From an uncultured Ruminococcus sp. (lineage in GTDB: Bacteria > Bacillota > Clostridia > Oscillospirales > Ruminococcaceae), in NCBI GenBank assembly GCA_900752785.1, contig CAADWP010000029.1, positions 1 through 17,533 of the forward strand: a DNA stretch of 17,533 bases. The letters run 5' to 3'. The position numbers and the translations under genes were made by a program. The notes below the pieces were generated by a model. That model was not told where the DNA came from. It was given only the letters and a program-made list of their open reading frames with translations, and did no database searches. Positions 6,633 through 14,340 of the stretch are shown piece after piece; the stretch's first letter is position 1, and each line of letters begins with the position of its first letter.

Positions 6633-6667
6633 ATAGTCAATGTCAAATTATTTTTGACGTTGACTAT
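6633..6667 (-). terminator. Hairpin downstream of rnfB (possible rnf terminator or mRNA 3' stabiliser)
   Basis: A 15-bp stem (6633-6647 with 6653-6667, ATAGTCAATGTCAAA, one G-U pair) has a 5-nt loop and lies 25 bp after the rnfB stop. On the - strand the following bases (AATAACTTATTT) are AU-rich but have no solid U-run, so it may pause or protect the mRNA rather than terminate it. The stronger terminator at 6494-6537 backs it up. Confidence 0.55.
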
Positions 6668-6691
6668 TATTATCATTAAAGAAAGCTGGAA

Positions 6692-7483
6692 TCAGCCATT
6701 ACAAATGTGTATAGCCTTAACGGGACAGGCATTCACACATTCGCCGCAGCTTGTGCATTTTTCGTAATCAATAGAAGCATGAAAATTCTCGACCTTGATC
6801 GCGCCCGAAGGACACTTTTTCTCGCAGATCTTACAGCCGATGCACCCGTTTTTGCAGCTCAGCTTCGTTGCCTTGCCGTTTGCCGCAGAGGAACATAGTA
6901 CGTCTACTCTGTTTGCCAACGGCTTAACTGCTATAAGATTATTCGGGCATACAGCGGCGCACTGACCGCAGGCTCCGCAAAGCGCAGGAATTACTTTTGC
7001 AAGACCGTCCGTTATCTTGATCGCATTATGCTCGCAGACCGCGGCGCAATCGCCAAGACCGATACAGCCGTACTTGCACAGACCGTTTCCGCCGTAAAAG
7101 CGTTTGACCGCTTTGCAGGACTGTACGCCGCTGAAATCGAATGCGGGAGAAGTCGCGCCGCAATCGCCGTTACATCTTACGATAGCCGCCATCGGCACTA
7201 TGTCGGCAGCAGCCGTTCCAAGAATTTCCGCAATTTTTACGGCAGCTTCAGCTCCTCCCGGACGGCATAAATTAGTTGCCGCGCCGTTATCGATTATTGC
7301 CGAAGCATAGTCCGCGCATCCGGCAAAGCCGCAGGCTCCGCAGTTTGCCTGCGGAAGAGCCTCACCTATTTTTTCAATGCGCTCGTCAACTTCGACATGG
7401 AAGATCTTCGCGGCAGCAGTCAGCAGCACGCCGGCTAAAATTCCGCATCCGCCGAGGATAAGCGCAGGAATAAGATATGTCAT
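6692..7483 (-). CDS. rnfB: Rnf complex subunit B, iron-sulfur protein
   Basis: 263 residues; AAGGAGG lies 10 nt before the ATG and overlaps the rnfA stop region. RnfB takes electrons from reduced ferredoxin and passes them into the Rnf complex. Residues 1-27 are the membrane anchor. The Fe-S domain has C48, C51, C56 and C73 (CGACGFAGC...C). Ferredoxin-type cysteine sets follow at 136/140/146/150, 169/172/175/179, 210/214/217/220/224 and 243/246/249/253, so about four cubanes follow the N-terminal cluster. C104, C108 and C123 are further possible ligands. This cluster-rich form is typical of clostridial RnfB and longer than the proteobacterial protein. It is the last gene of the operon, 15 bp after rnfA. 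Confidence 0.96.
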   Translation of the reverse strand: MTYLIPALILGGCGILAGVLLTAAAKIFHVEVDERIEKIGEALPQANCGACGFAGCADYASAIIDNGAATNLCRPGGAEAAVKIAEILGTAAADIVPMAAIVRCNGDCGATSPAFDFSGVQSCKAVKRFYGGNGLCKYGCIGLGDCAAVCEHNAIKITDGLAKVIPALCGACGQCAAVCPNNLIAVKPLANRVDVLCSSAANGKATKLSCKNGCIGCKICEKKCPSGAIKVENFHASIDYEKCTSCGECVNACPVKAIHICNG

Positions 7484-7498
7484 ACGATAAGTTCCTCC

Positions 7499-8077
7499 TT
7501 AGTTAAATAAGCCGGAAAATCCCATAAAGCTTACGGAAACGATCGAAGCCGCGATAAGCGTGGAGGGAACGCCCTTGAAAGTCTCCGGAATATCAGCGTA
7601 TTCAAGCTTTTTGCGAACTCCGGAGAAAATAACAAGAGCAAGCATAAAGCCAAGACCGCCGCCCAATGCATTTATCATGGATTCAACAAACGTGTAGCCG
7701 TTGTCGATGTTCAATACCGTTACACCCAATACGGCGCAGTTTGTCGTAATTAAAGGAAGATATACGCCAAGAGATTTATACAGAGAGGGAACGCACTTTT
7801 TCAGCATAGTCTCAACAAGCTGTACAAACAATGCGATAACGAGAATAAAAACTACCGTATCAAAGTAGGCGAGTTCGTTTGGAACAAGAATAAAATGATG
7901 TATCGGATATGTAACAAGAGTTGCGCATATCATTACAAATGTAACGGCAAGACCCATTCCGGTCGCGCTGTCAAGCTTTTTCGATACTCCGAGGAAGGGA
8001 CAAATACCCATAAATTTAGATAAAACAAAATTATCGGTAAGCATTGCAGAAAGCAAAATTACAATCATACCTTTCAT
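7499..8077 (-). CDS. rnfA: Rnf complex subunit A, integral membrane protein
   Basis: About 192 residues, six membrane helices, with the conserved LTDNFVLSKFMGICPFLGVSKK region near the N-terminus and VYLPLITTNCAVLGVTVLN in the middle, both halves of the RnfA/NqrE fold that holds an intramembrane iron centre between conserved Cys residues. I chose the ATG at 8077: it overlaps the rnfE stop as ATGA and lies 9 nt after AAGGAAGG. An ATG two codons upstream (8083) is only about 3 nt from that site. RnfA pairs with RnfE in the membrane and helps carry electrons across while ions are pumped. Confidence 0.95.
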   Translation of the reverse strand: MKGMIVILLSAMLTDNFVLSKFMGICPFLGVSKKLDSATGMGLAVTFVMICATLVTYPIHHFILVPNELAYFDTVVFILVIALFVQLVETMLKKCVPSLYKSLGVYLPLITTNCAVLGVTVLNIDNGYTFVESMINALGGGLGFMLALVIFSGVRKKLEYADIPETFKGVPSTLIAASIVSVSFMGFSGLFN

Positions 8078-8784
8078 TTGCATTCACCTTCCTTTCCGCA
8101 GTTTTCGGCATTCGGACAGCCCTTGCAGCCAAGCTCCTTGGGCGGTTTTTTGCCTGTAAACATATTTACAGCGGCAATTATAATGCCCAGTGTGAAAAAT
8201 CCGCCTGCCGGCATGATAAACAGAAGCATCGGGTTGTCGTGTACAAATGGAATCGTAATACCATTCCACTCGATTCCTATAAGTTTACCGAAACCTGCCA
8301 TCCACTGCCCCGAGCCGATAATTTCACGAACAGAACCCATTGCAAACAGCGCAAGCGTGAAACCAAGTCCCATACCTATAGCGTCACAGGCGGAAGCTAC
8401 GATTCCGTTTTTGCTTGCAAACATTTCCGCACGTCCGAAAATGATGCAGTTTACGGTGATGAGGGTCAAATAAATTCCCAGAGAATCATAAAGATCGGGG
8501 ACGAATCCCTCCAGAAGAAAGCCTATGAGCGTTACAAAGCTTGCGATAATAACGATAAATGCAGGGATTCTCACCTTATCGGGAATGACCTTTCTCAGTG
8601 CGGAAACAACTATATTCGATCCAAGAAGCACAAATGTGGTAGCAAGACCCATTCCGATCCCGTTTGCCGCCTGCGTTGTGACCGCCAGCGTGGGACACAT
8701 TCCCAGAAGCATCACAAGGGTAGGATTCTCCTTGACTATGCCTTTTACCAGCTCGTGACCGAGCGATTTTTTATTTTCTGCCAC
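8074..8784 (-). CDS. rnfE: Rnf complex subunit E, integral membrane protein
   Basis: 236 residues from a GTG start at 8784, with AAGGAGG 9 nt upstream; the start overlaps the end of rnfG by 14 bp. Hallmarks are ENPTLVMLLGMCPTLAVTTQA near the N-terminus and LGIYLTLITVNCIIFGRAE in the middle, mirroring RnfA, whose partner it is in an antiparallel membrane pair. Six helices are expected. The C-terminal tail after the last helix is short and rich in Cys: CKGCPNAENCGKEGEC holds four cysteines in 16 residues and could carry a metal or cluster. Its 3' end overlaps rnfA by 4 bp, suggesting translational coupling. Confidence 0.95.
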   Translation of the reverse strand: MAENKKSLGHELVKGIVKENPTLVMLLGMCPTLAVTTQAANGIGMGLATTFVLLGSNIVVSALRKVIPDKVRIPAFIVIIASFVTLIGFLLEGFVPDLYDSLGIYLTLITVNCIIFGRAEMFASKNGIVASACDAIGMGLGFTLALFAMGSVREIIGSGQWMAGFGKLIGIEWNGITIPFVHDNPMLLFIMPAGGFFTLGIIIAAVNMFTGKKPPKELGCKGCPNAENCGKEGECK

Positions 8785-9304
8785 TCAGAATCGCCTCCTT
8801 ATTTTCATTGTAAACATCGAGAGCCGTTTCAACCGCTTTCTTCATTCCTTTTGAAGAAAAAGTCGCTCCGCTTATGGAATCGCATTCGATGGGAGCTTCG
8901 GATGCTCCGATAAACTGCTCGCGGAATGAAGCTTCGTCCTTGACCTTTGAGCCAAGACCCGGAGTTTCCCCGAGAGCCACGAACTCAATGCCCGATATCT
9001 TGCCGTTTTCGTCAATTCCCACAAGAATATTTATACCGCCCTTTGCGTAACCGTCCGTACATACCTGAACGGCTGTCTTTCCGTCTGAGGTCACGGCTAC
9101 CGCCTTTACCGCACTGTTTCCGAAATCGTTGTCAAGGAGCGTTACATCGCACTCGCCGAAAAGAGCTTCTACACTTGCGCTGAATTTCTTCTCTTTCTGC
9201 TCCGCAATACTGTCCTTTGTCACATCATGGGCAAGCGCCAGGAGAAGCGCAGCCGTTATGCATATCAGCGTCAGCACAAGAGTTGGAATGATATTAGCCT
9301 TCAT
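8771..9304 (-). CDS. rnfG: Rnf complex subunit G, FMN-bearing protein
   Basis: 177 residues: one N-terminal membrane helix (about 7-26), then an extracytoplasmic FMN-binding domain. The flavinylation motif DSISGAT at 142-148 is intact, so FMN should be attached through phosphate to Thr148, as in NqrC/RnfG. The conserved ALGETPGLGSKV lies at 110-121. AAGGAGG lies 8 nt before the ATG, inside the end of rnfD, which it overlaps by 11 bp. RnfG relays electrons between the membrane iron centre and RnfD. An FMN transferase (ApbE) would be needed; none is encoded in this window. Confidence 0.95.
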   Translation of the reverse strand: MKANIIPTLVLTLICITAALLLALAHDVTKDSIAEQKEKKFSASVEALFGECDVTLLDNDFGNSAVKAVAVTSDGKTAVQVCTDGYAKGGINILVGIDENGKISGIEFVALGETPGLGSKVKDEASFREQFIGASEAPIECDSISGATFSSKGMKKAVETALDVYNENKEAILSGRK

Positions 9305-10229
9305 TCTTCTCAGCCTCCTTTGCTCCGAGTGCTTTCGTGCGCGTAAGCTGCTCGATGTAGGGCGTAAGAACGTTCATCAGCAGTATTGAGAACGATACGC
9401 CCTCCGGATACGAGCCAAAACGGCGTATTACAAATGTTATGATTCCGCATCCTATACCGAAAACAAATTTTCCCTTTGTCGTAATAGGCGTTGTAGCATA
9501 ATCGGTAGCCATAAAGAATGCGCCGAGAAAAACTCCGCCGGCAAGTATCTGATAGAGAGGATCTTCACCAGAAATTGCGGAAAGCAGCGCCAATACTCCT
9601 ATAAACGAGATCGGGGCGGCAAGTGAAATTATCTTTCTTGCAGCAAGATAAAGTCCTCCGATAAGCAGCGCAAGCGCGCAGGTCTCGCCGAGACAGCCTC
9701 TAACATTGCCGAGGAAAAGGTCAAGATATGAGGGCAGCTCCGCATCGCTGCCGAGAGCAAGAGGCGTTGCAGAGGAAACTGCGTCATACGGATCTTTCGG
9801 AGCGATCCAGTTTGTCATAGCTCCCGGAAACGATACCATAAGAACTATTCTTGCAGTTATTGCGGGATTGGCGAAATTCTGACCCAGACCTCCGAAAAGC
9901 TGCTTGACGATGACGATCGCCACAAACGCGCCGATAACAGCCATCCAGTACGGCAGAGTAACAGGCAGATTCATCGCAAGAATTACGCCTGTGACGACCG
10001 CGGAAAGGTCGCTTATCGTGTTTTCGCGCTTCATCATTCTGCGGCATATCCACTCAAAAAGTATGCAGCTCGATACGCACACGGCAGTAAGCGTGATAAC
10101 TCTCATGCCGAAAAACCACACAGCAGCAGCCAAAGCAGGCATCAGCGCGATTATGACATTCAGCATGATAGTTGAGGTTTTCGTGTAATTTTCATCATGG
10201 GGCGAGGGTGAAACAATAAGTCTTTTCAT
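9294..10229 (-). CDS. rnfD: Rnf complex subunit D, FMN-bearing membrane protein
   Basis: 311 residues with about nine or ten membrane helices. The FMN attachment motif SSATPLALG at 152-160 is intact, with Thr155 as the expected flavin site. Other family marks are SPSPHDENYTKTSTIML at 7-23, QLFGGLGQNFANPA at 110-123 and FFMATDYATTPIT at 238-250. AAGGAGG lies 7 nt upstream, and the gene begins 12 bp after the rnfC stop. RnfD is the main ion-translocating subunit candidate by analogy with NqrB. Whether Na+ or H+ is moved cannot be settled from sequence by eye. Confidence 0.95.
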   Translation of the reverse strand: MKRLIVSPSPHDENYTKTSTIMLNVIIALMPALAAAVWFFGMRVITLTAVCVSSCILFEWICRRMMKRENTISDLSAVVTGVILAMNLPVTLPYWMAVIGAFVAIVIVKQLFGGLGQNFANPAITARIVLMVSFPGAMTNWIAPKDPYDAVSSATPLALGSDAELPSYLDLFLGNVRGCLGETCALALLIGGLYLAARKIISLAAPISFIGVLALLSAISGEDPLYQILAGGVFLGAFFMATDYATTPITTKGKFVFGIGCGIITFVIRRFGSYPEGVSFSILLMNVLTPYIEQLTRTKALGAKEAEKNEG

Positions 10230-10241
10230 TTTACCGCCTCC

Positions 10242-11519
10242 TTACTTTCTCGGGATAAGAGCTTTTGCAAGCTGATTTGTTTCCGCAAGCTTTCTGTTCG
10301 CAGGACAAACATATGTGCAGCTTCCGCAGTTCATACAAAGCATTACTTTCAGCGTTTTTAGCTCCTCGATATTCTTGATTTTAAAAGCCTTGTCGATCTC
10401 GGCAGGCATAAGATTCATCGGACATACTCTCACGCATCGTCCGCAGCGTATGCAGGCAGAGGGCTTGCTCTCATCAAAATGATTTATAGCAAGAAGCGCG
10501 TTTGATGTCTTGACTACGGGCATATCCATATCGGGAACGCTCATTCCCATCATCGGACCGCCGCCTATAAGCTTGATTACCGAATCTATATCCGTTTTAC
10601 AGAATTCCAACAATTCGCGGAATGAAGTTCCGATCACGGTGCGTACATTTTTAGGCTCTTTCACGGCGTTTCCGTCAATAGTAAGCCGCCTCGTTACAAG
10701 AGGCATACCCGTCTGAACATATCGGTAAAGAAAAGCAACCGTAGATACGTTCATTACTATAACTCCCTGATCCGCAGGAAGTTCGCCCTCTTTGACGATC
10801 CTGCCGGTGGAGTTGTAGATAATTACCTTTTCCGCGCCCTGCGGATATTTCGACGGCAGCGTCACAATATCTATACTATCGTCATTTTGCGCCATTTCGG
10901 TAAAATTCTTTATCGCTTCGGGCTTATTTGCTTCAATAGCAAGCTTTGCGGTCTTTATGCCAAGCTGAGTTTTCACAAGCTCGATACCGCCGATAACGTC
11001 ATCGGGACATTCGATCATTTCGCGATAATCAGCCGTTATGTAGGGTTCGCATTCTGCGGCATTGATTATCAAAGTATCTATCGGAGCTTTCGGGTTAAGC
11101 TTGATGTGCGTCGGGAATCCTGCGCCGCCCAGACCGCAGGCTCCGCTTTCTCTGACAGCTCTGATAAAACTGTCTCTGTCGGTTATAATTGGAGGTTTCA
11201 CATTCTCGGAAATAGTCTGTAATCCGTCTGTCTCGATCTCTATTGCTTTGCAGACAGCTCCGCTAACAGTCTGATAGTCGCTTATTGCCGTAACCTTTCC
11301 CGAAACACCGGAATGAACGGGAACGCTGAAATGAATTTCGGTATCGCCGATTTTTTGTCCTACCATTACCTCATCGCCGACCTTGACAAGCGGCTGACAT
11401 GGCGCACCCATGTTCATGGACATGGGAATTTTCACTTTTTTAGGCAGAGGAAAGTCCACAGTTGGGCTGTTTTCCGTATTTTTACGGTGATTCAGCCTTA
11501 TTCCGTTAAGTTTTCTCAT
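10242..11519 (-). CDS. rnfC: Rnf complex subunit C, NADH-binding iron-sulfur protein
   Basis: 425 residues, first gene of the operon, with AGGAG about 8 nt before the ATG. RnfC is the peripheral subunit where NAD+ is reduced. The Gly-rich nucleotide/FMN fold begins with GACGLGGAGFPTHIKL at 126-141 and continues through INAAECEPYITADYR at 152-166. Two [4Fe-4S] sites are complete: C356/C359/C362/C366 (CIRCGRCVRVCP) and C395/C398/C401/C405 (CMNCGSCTYVCP). The length is close to other clostridial RnfC proteins, which lack the long Ala/Lys-rich tail of the gammaproteobacterial form. Order C-D-G-E-A-B and tight spacing show one transcription unit for the whole complex. Confidence 0.96.
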   Translation of the reverse strand: MRKLNGIRLNHRKNTENSPTVDFPLPKKVKIPMSMNMGAPCQPLVKVGDEVMVGQKIGDTEIHFSVPVHSGVSGKVTAISDYQTVSGAVCKAIEIETDGLQTISENVKPPIITDRDSFIRAVRESGACGLGGAGFPTHIKLNPKAPIDTLIINAAECEPYITADYREMIECPDDVIGGIELVKTQLGIKTAKLAIEANKPEAIKNFTEMAQNDDSIDIVTLPSKYPQGAEKVIIYNSTGRIVKEGELPADQGVIVMNVSTVAFLYRYVQTGMPLVTRRLTIDGNAVKEPKNVRTVIGTSFRELLEFCKTDIDSVIKLIGGGPMMGMSVPDMDMPVVKTSNALLAINHFDESKPSACIRCGRCVRVCPMNLMPAEIDKAFKIKNIEELKTLKVMLCMNCGSCTYVCPANRKLAETNQLAKALIPRK

Positions 11520-11570
11520 AATATTCTCCTTAATATGACAAAATGCTCAAAATAAAACGCATACAATTTA

Positions 11571-11599
11571 ATTATATATTATATTTCGTAAAAAATCAA
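11571..11599 (-). promoter_or_regulatory. Promoter of the rnfCDGEAB operon
   Basis: On the - strand TTGATT (11599-11594), 17-nt spacer, TATAAT (11576-11571). Transcription should begin near 11564, giving a 45-nt leader before rnfC. The surrounding 11521-11640 region is very AT-rich, with A/T tracts just upstream of the -35 that could act as an UP element. No riboswitch-like structure is visible in the leader. Confidence 0.85.
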
Positions 11600-11646
11600 C
11601 TATTTTTTTAAATTTTTCTATATAACTAAATATGGAATATGGGCAT

Positions 11647-11676
11647 AAAAAAAGCTTCCGAATATTCGGAAGCTTT
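11647..11676 (-). terminator. Terminator of the tRNA operon
   Basis: On the - strand a perfect 26-base palindrome (11651-11676, AAAGCTTCCGAAT inverted) runs into seven T (11653-11647). Its first base coincides with the A of the CCA end of tRNA-Cys, so the hairpin begins directly at the mature tRNA 3' end. Confidence 0.9.
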
Positions 11677-11749
11677 GGAGGCGCCACCCAGATTTGAACT
11701 GGGGATCAGGGTGTTGCAGACCCACGCCTTACCACTTGGCTATAGCGCC
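11676..11749 (-). tRNA. tRNA-Cys (anticodon GCA)
   Basis: 74 nt including an encoded CCA. Acceptor stem GGCGCTA/TGGCGCC has discriminator U as expected for Cys, the anticodon loop reads CTGCAAC, and the T arm has GTTCAAATC. It is the last gene of the four-tRNA operon. Confidence 0.95.
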
Positions 11750-11754
11750 GATAT

Positions 11755-11830
11755 TGGAGCGGATTACGAGGCTCGAACTCGCTACCTCCACCTTGGCAAG
11801 GTGGCGCTCTACCAGATGAGCTAAATCCGC
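11755..11830 (-). tRNA. tRNA-Gly (anticodon GCC)
   Basis: 76 nt including an encoded CCA. The acceptor is GCGGATT paired with AATCCGC, the anticodon stem-loop is CACCTTGCCAAGGTG with GCC in the loop, and the T arm has GTTCGAGCC. It is separated from tRNA-Cys by 5 bp. Confidence 0.95.
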
Positions 11831-11832
11831 AT

Positions 11833-11909
11833 TGGCGACCCGGATGAGGCTCGAACTCACGACCTCTAGCGTGACAGGCTAGCGTTCTAACCAACTGAAC
11901 TACCGGGCC
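11833..11909 (-). tRNA. tRNA-Asp (anticodon GTC)
   Basis: 77 nt including an encoded CCA. Acceptor GGCCCGG pairs with CCGGGTC (one G-U), discriminator is G as expected for Asp, the anticodon loop is CTGTCAC, and the T arm has GTTCGAGCC. It is 2 bp from tRNA-Gly. Confidence 0.95.
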
Positions 11910-11917
11910 AGAAGAAA

Positions 11918-11993
11918 TGGTGGGAACTATAGGGCTCGAACCTATGACCCTCTGCTTGTAAGGCAGATGCTCTCCCAGCTGAGCTAAGCTCCC
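11918..11993 (-). tRNA. tRNA-Val (anticodon TAC)
   Basis: 76 nt including an encoded CCA. It begins GGGAGCT, with discriminator A, the anticodon loop CTTACAA and GTTCGAGCC in the T arm. It is the first gene of the operon, 8 bp before tRNA-Asp. Confidence 0.95.
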
Positions 11994-12032
11994 ATCTCTT
12001 CCCGTCACCGGTTTATCTCCGACGACTATAAT

Positions 12033-12061
12033 ATTATATCATGCAGAAGCAATTTTGTCAA
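12033..12061 (-). promoter_or_regulatory. Consensus promoter of the tRNA operon
   Basis: On the - strand TTGACA (12061-12056), 17-nt spacer, TATAAT (12038-12033) preceded by TGA. It matches the sigma-A consensus at every position and also has the extended -10 TGn, fitting a stable-RNA operon. Transcription should start near 12026, about 33 nt before tRNA-Val. Confidence 0.92.
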
Positions 12062-12081
12062 CCCTTTTTTTGAAATTTTTC

Positions 12082-12134
12082 AAAAAAATTTTTCTGCCGC
12101 GAAATTCTCCCCCTTTCAGAAAGAATTTCGCAGC
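12082..12134 (-). terminator. Terminator of the solute-binding lipoprotein gene
   Basis: On the - strand a 13-bp stem (12134-12122 with 12108-12096, GCTGCGAAATTCT, one G-U pair) has a 13-nt loop, then AGAAAAA and seven T. The T-run is displaced by several bases from the stem, so efficiency may be moderate. It lies 15 bp after the stop codon at 12150. Confidence 0.75.
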
Positions 12135-12149
12135 AATTTATCTAATCAT

Positions 12150-14276
12150 TTAAAAATTTTTTTCCATTTTCTTGCTCACTTCACTTAATACGTCTGCATA
12201 GGAGCTGCTGCCGTTCAGATAATTCTTAAACAAAACGTCTGTAAACGTATTTTTGATATACGCATCGTAAGGCGTAATAAGTCCCTTATTATTGACAGCC
12301 TTCGCATTGGCGTCAAATACTTCCAAATAATTCTGACCATTAAAATTATCCGTAACAAAATCACTGCCGTATTTGCTTTCGCACAGAGCCTGCATCGCGG
12401 TCTTGCTGTTCACAAATTCGCCTGTTTGAGCGGCATAGCTAAGCATTGAATCCGAATCCACGCATGAAGTGTATATAAACGACTGAATTTCTTCACCGTT
12501 ATCGGTTGCAGGATGTGCAAGAATCCATGTACCGCCCCAGAAGTAAGGCGAAGGTCCCTGCACCAGATTCCATTTTCCGTAAGACTTCGATGACGCCTGA
12601 CTTAACACATACCCGTCAGCTCCCCATGTTGAAACAAAGTAACCCATTATTGAGCCGTCCATGCCGCCCTCTAACCAGCCGTCTAACCATTGACGGACAT
12701 GAGATACGCCGCCTTTATCCCAGAGCTGTTTTGCTTTATTGGCAAAATCTTCGCACGACCCGTCAAAATTAATTCTGTTGCCAACGACCCACGGAGTCGT
12801 TCTGGACTGAGAGTAAGCATGGAACATTCCATCCACGGAATCGGCAAGAGCGATCTTTCCACTTGATTTTTCTGATACCTGAACAGCGGCAGCCGTAAAT
12901 TTATCCCAATCTCCGATCTTTTTCTGCATTTCCTCGGGAGTATTTACTCCGAGATACTGCTTTGCAAGATCTGACCTGTATGCAAATGCGCCGGGACAAG
13001 CCTGATATGCTGCGCCAACCACTTTTCCCGAATTTGCGCCGCCCGTCGCTCTGCCGACTTCAACAGTATAGTTGTAGCAATCCTTAAAATTATTTTCGGA
13101 GAATCCGAGATCTTCAAGCGGTGCAGAACGAGAGTCATCGTCCATATATCGGCGTCCCCAATCATCCTCAACAAAATAGAGATCTATATCCTCGTCCGAA
13201 GCAAAACGCGCATCATACCTTTCGGAAGCTTCGCCGCCACTGCAATTTAAATCCAAGAAAGAAACATTGTTTTCATCGTACCCATTTGCATTGCACCAAT
13301 TGTTGATAAGCTCCTCGACATCGGGGGCATACCAGCCTGCGACCACAAATTTGTCTCCGCCGATTCCGAGCCTCACGCTGCCAAGATCATGAGAATTTCC
13401 TTGAACAGGAGGCTTTGAGGGCTTAGTAGGTTCCTCGGGTTTTGGTTCAACGTAATACTGATCGCACTTTTTATCGAAAACTTCCTCAAAGGTCATGTCA
13501 TAACAGTCCTCGTCAGCAGGATAGCTGCCCGATATTTTAGCGGTCTCTTTTTCGCTCCAATATACCTCTTTTACAACTCCGTTGTCACAAAAAACAACGG
13601 CATACGGTATTTCTTTAATAGTGACAAGAGTTAATGATACTGTTTTTTCAATACTTTCGCAAACTTTTTTGGAATCCTTACCGTCGTAATTGATATCGGT
13701 TATCTTTCCGCTTTCAAAAACGATGTATCCGATATCGTCTACCCTGTATCCTTTAGTATCGGCATCGGTAAGAGCCGACTCGACAACCATTCCGATCATT
13801 CTTGCCTTTGAATTTGCAGAAGATCTCTTGCTCGTTTTAACGTAACCGATCATACCGCCGTCATCATCGTTATCGTCGTCATCTTTATCATTAGATTTAA
13901 AATCTGAAATATATTTCTTATAAATTTCAGCAAGGGTGAGGTCGTCGTCATTCTCGGCTTTCTTATATCCCTTTGCCGTATCGTCCCAGTCTTTTGCATA
14001 AAAAAGCTGTACTTTGTTTTTGTTTGCGATCAGTATCCATTCATCGTCAAAATCCATTTTTTTCAATATCTGACTGCGATAGCCGATAGTCTCGCTGTCG
14101 TTAAGGCTGTATTTTGCGTCAGAAGCTATAATTCCTTTATAATCGCTGCTTATTGTCTCATTAATGGCAGACGCAACATCGGAAATTCTTCCGCTTTTGC
14201 TGCTTGAATCCGAACATGAAACGATAGATGCTGCCGTCATACAAGCTGCCGAAAGCGCGATAAATCTTTTATTCAT
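12150..14276 (-). CDS. Extracellular solute-binding lipoprotein with an extra N-terminal domain
   Basis: 708 residues; GGAGG lies 8 nt before the ATG. The lipobox SIVSC marks Cys21 as the lipidated residue. Residues about 300-705 look like an ABC-transporter family 1 (sugar-type) solute-binding protein: VRLGIGGDKFVVAGWYAP at 301-318, DIDLYFVEDDW at 363-373, YRSDLAKQYLGVNTPEEM at 433-450, and a MGYFVSTWGADGY region at 544-556 typical of the ligand cleft. Residues about 30-275 are not part of that family. Some segments (NSKARMIGMVVESALTDADTKG at about 155-176 and FCDNGVVKEVYW, then ISGSYP, at 229-253) resemble the globular parts of type IV pilin-like proteins, without the pilin helix. An acidic run (131-139) and a Pro/Lys/Glu linker (277-292) separate parts. 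No permease or ATPase gene is adjacent, so it is an orphan binding protein here. The ligand is unknown. Confidence 0.85.
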   Translation of the reverse strand: MNKRFIALSAACMTAASIVSCSDSSSKSGRISDVASAINETISSDYKGIIASDAKYSLNDSETIGYRSQILKKMDFDDEWILIANKNKVQLFYAKDWDDTAKGYKKAENDDDLTLAEIYKKYISDFKSNDKDDDDNDDDGGMIGYVKTSKRSSANSKARMIGMVVESALTDADTKGYRVDDIGYIVFESGKITDINYDGKDSKKVCESIEKTVSLTLVTIKEIPYAVVFCDNGVVKEVYWSEKETAKISGSYPADEDCYDMTFEEVFDKKCDQYYVEPKPEEPTKPSKPPVQGNSHDLGSVRLGIGGDKFVVAGWYAPDVEELINNWCNANGYDENNVSFLDLNCSGGEASERYDARFASDEDIDLYFVEDDWGRRYMDDDSRSAPLEDLGFSENNFKDCYNYTVEVGRATGGANSGKVVGAAYQACPGAFAYRSDLAKQYLGVNTPEEMQKKIGDWDKFTAAAVQVSEKSSGKIALADSVDGMFHAYSQSRTTPWVVGNRINFDGSCEDFANKAKQLWDKGGVSHVRQWLDGWLEGGMDGSIMGYFVSTWGADGYVLSQASSKSYGKWNLVQGPSPYFWGGTWILAHPATDNGEEIQSFIYTSCVDSDSMLSYAAQTGEFVNSKTAMQALCESKYGSDFVTDNFNGQNYLEVFDANAKAVNNKGLITPYDAYIKNTFTDVLFKNYLNGSSSYADVLSEVSKKMEKNF

Positions 14277-14309
14277 TTATAAATCCTCCATTTTCCCAAA
14301 TATAAGCAA

Positions 14310-14340
14310 TTAAGCAGGGGGATATTGTCCCCATGCTTAA
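14310..14340. repeat. 31-bp inverted repeat between the MITE-like element and the lipoprotein gene
   Basis: TTAAGCA (14310-14316) is inverted as TGCTTAA (14334-14340), with an inner GGGG/CCCC pairing around ATATTGT. The TTAA at its right end is also the left flank of the 172-bp element. On the - strand it would lie in the leader of the lipoprotein gene, about 33 nt before the ATG. Confidence 0.6.

Noticed and set aside
8044-8913. 289-residue + strand open frame opposite rnfE and rnfA
   Set aside because: Composition is that of an antisense shadow (Lys/Arg/Cys/His-rich, no family resemblance) and both strands cannot easily be coding here; the rnf genes are certain.
11521-11640. Possible leader riboswitch upstream of rnfC
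   Set aside because: The leader is only about 45 nt and AT-rich, with no recognisable aptamer or terminator/antiterminator pair.
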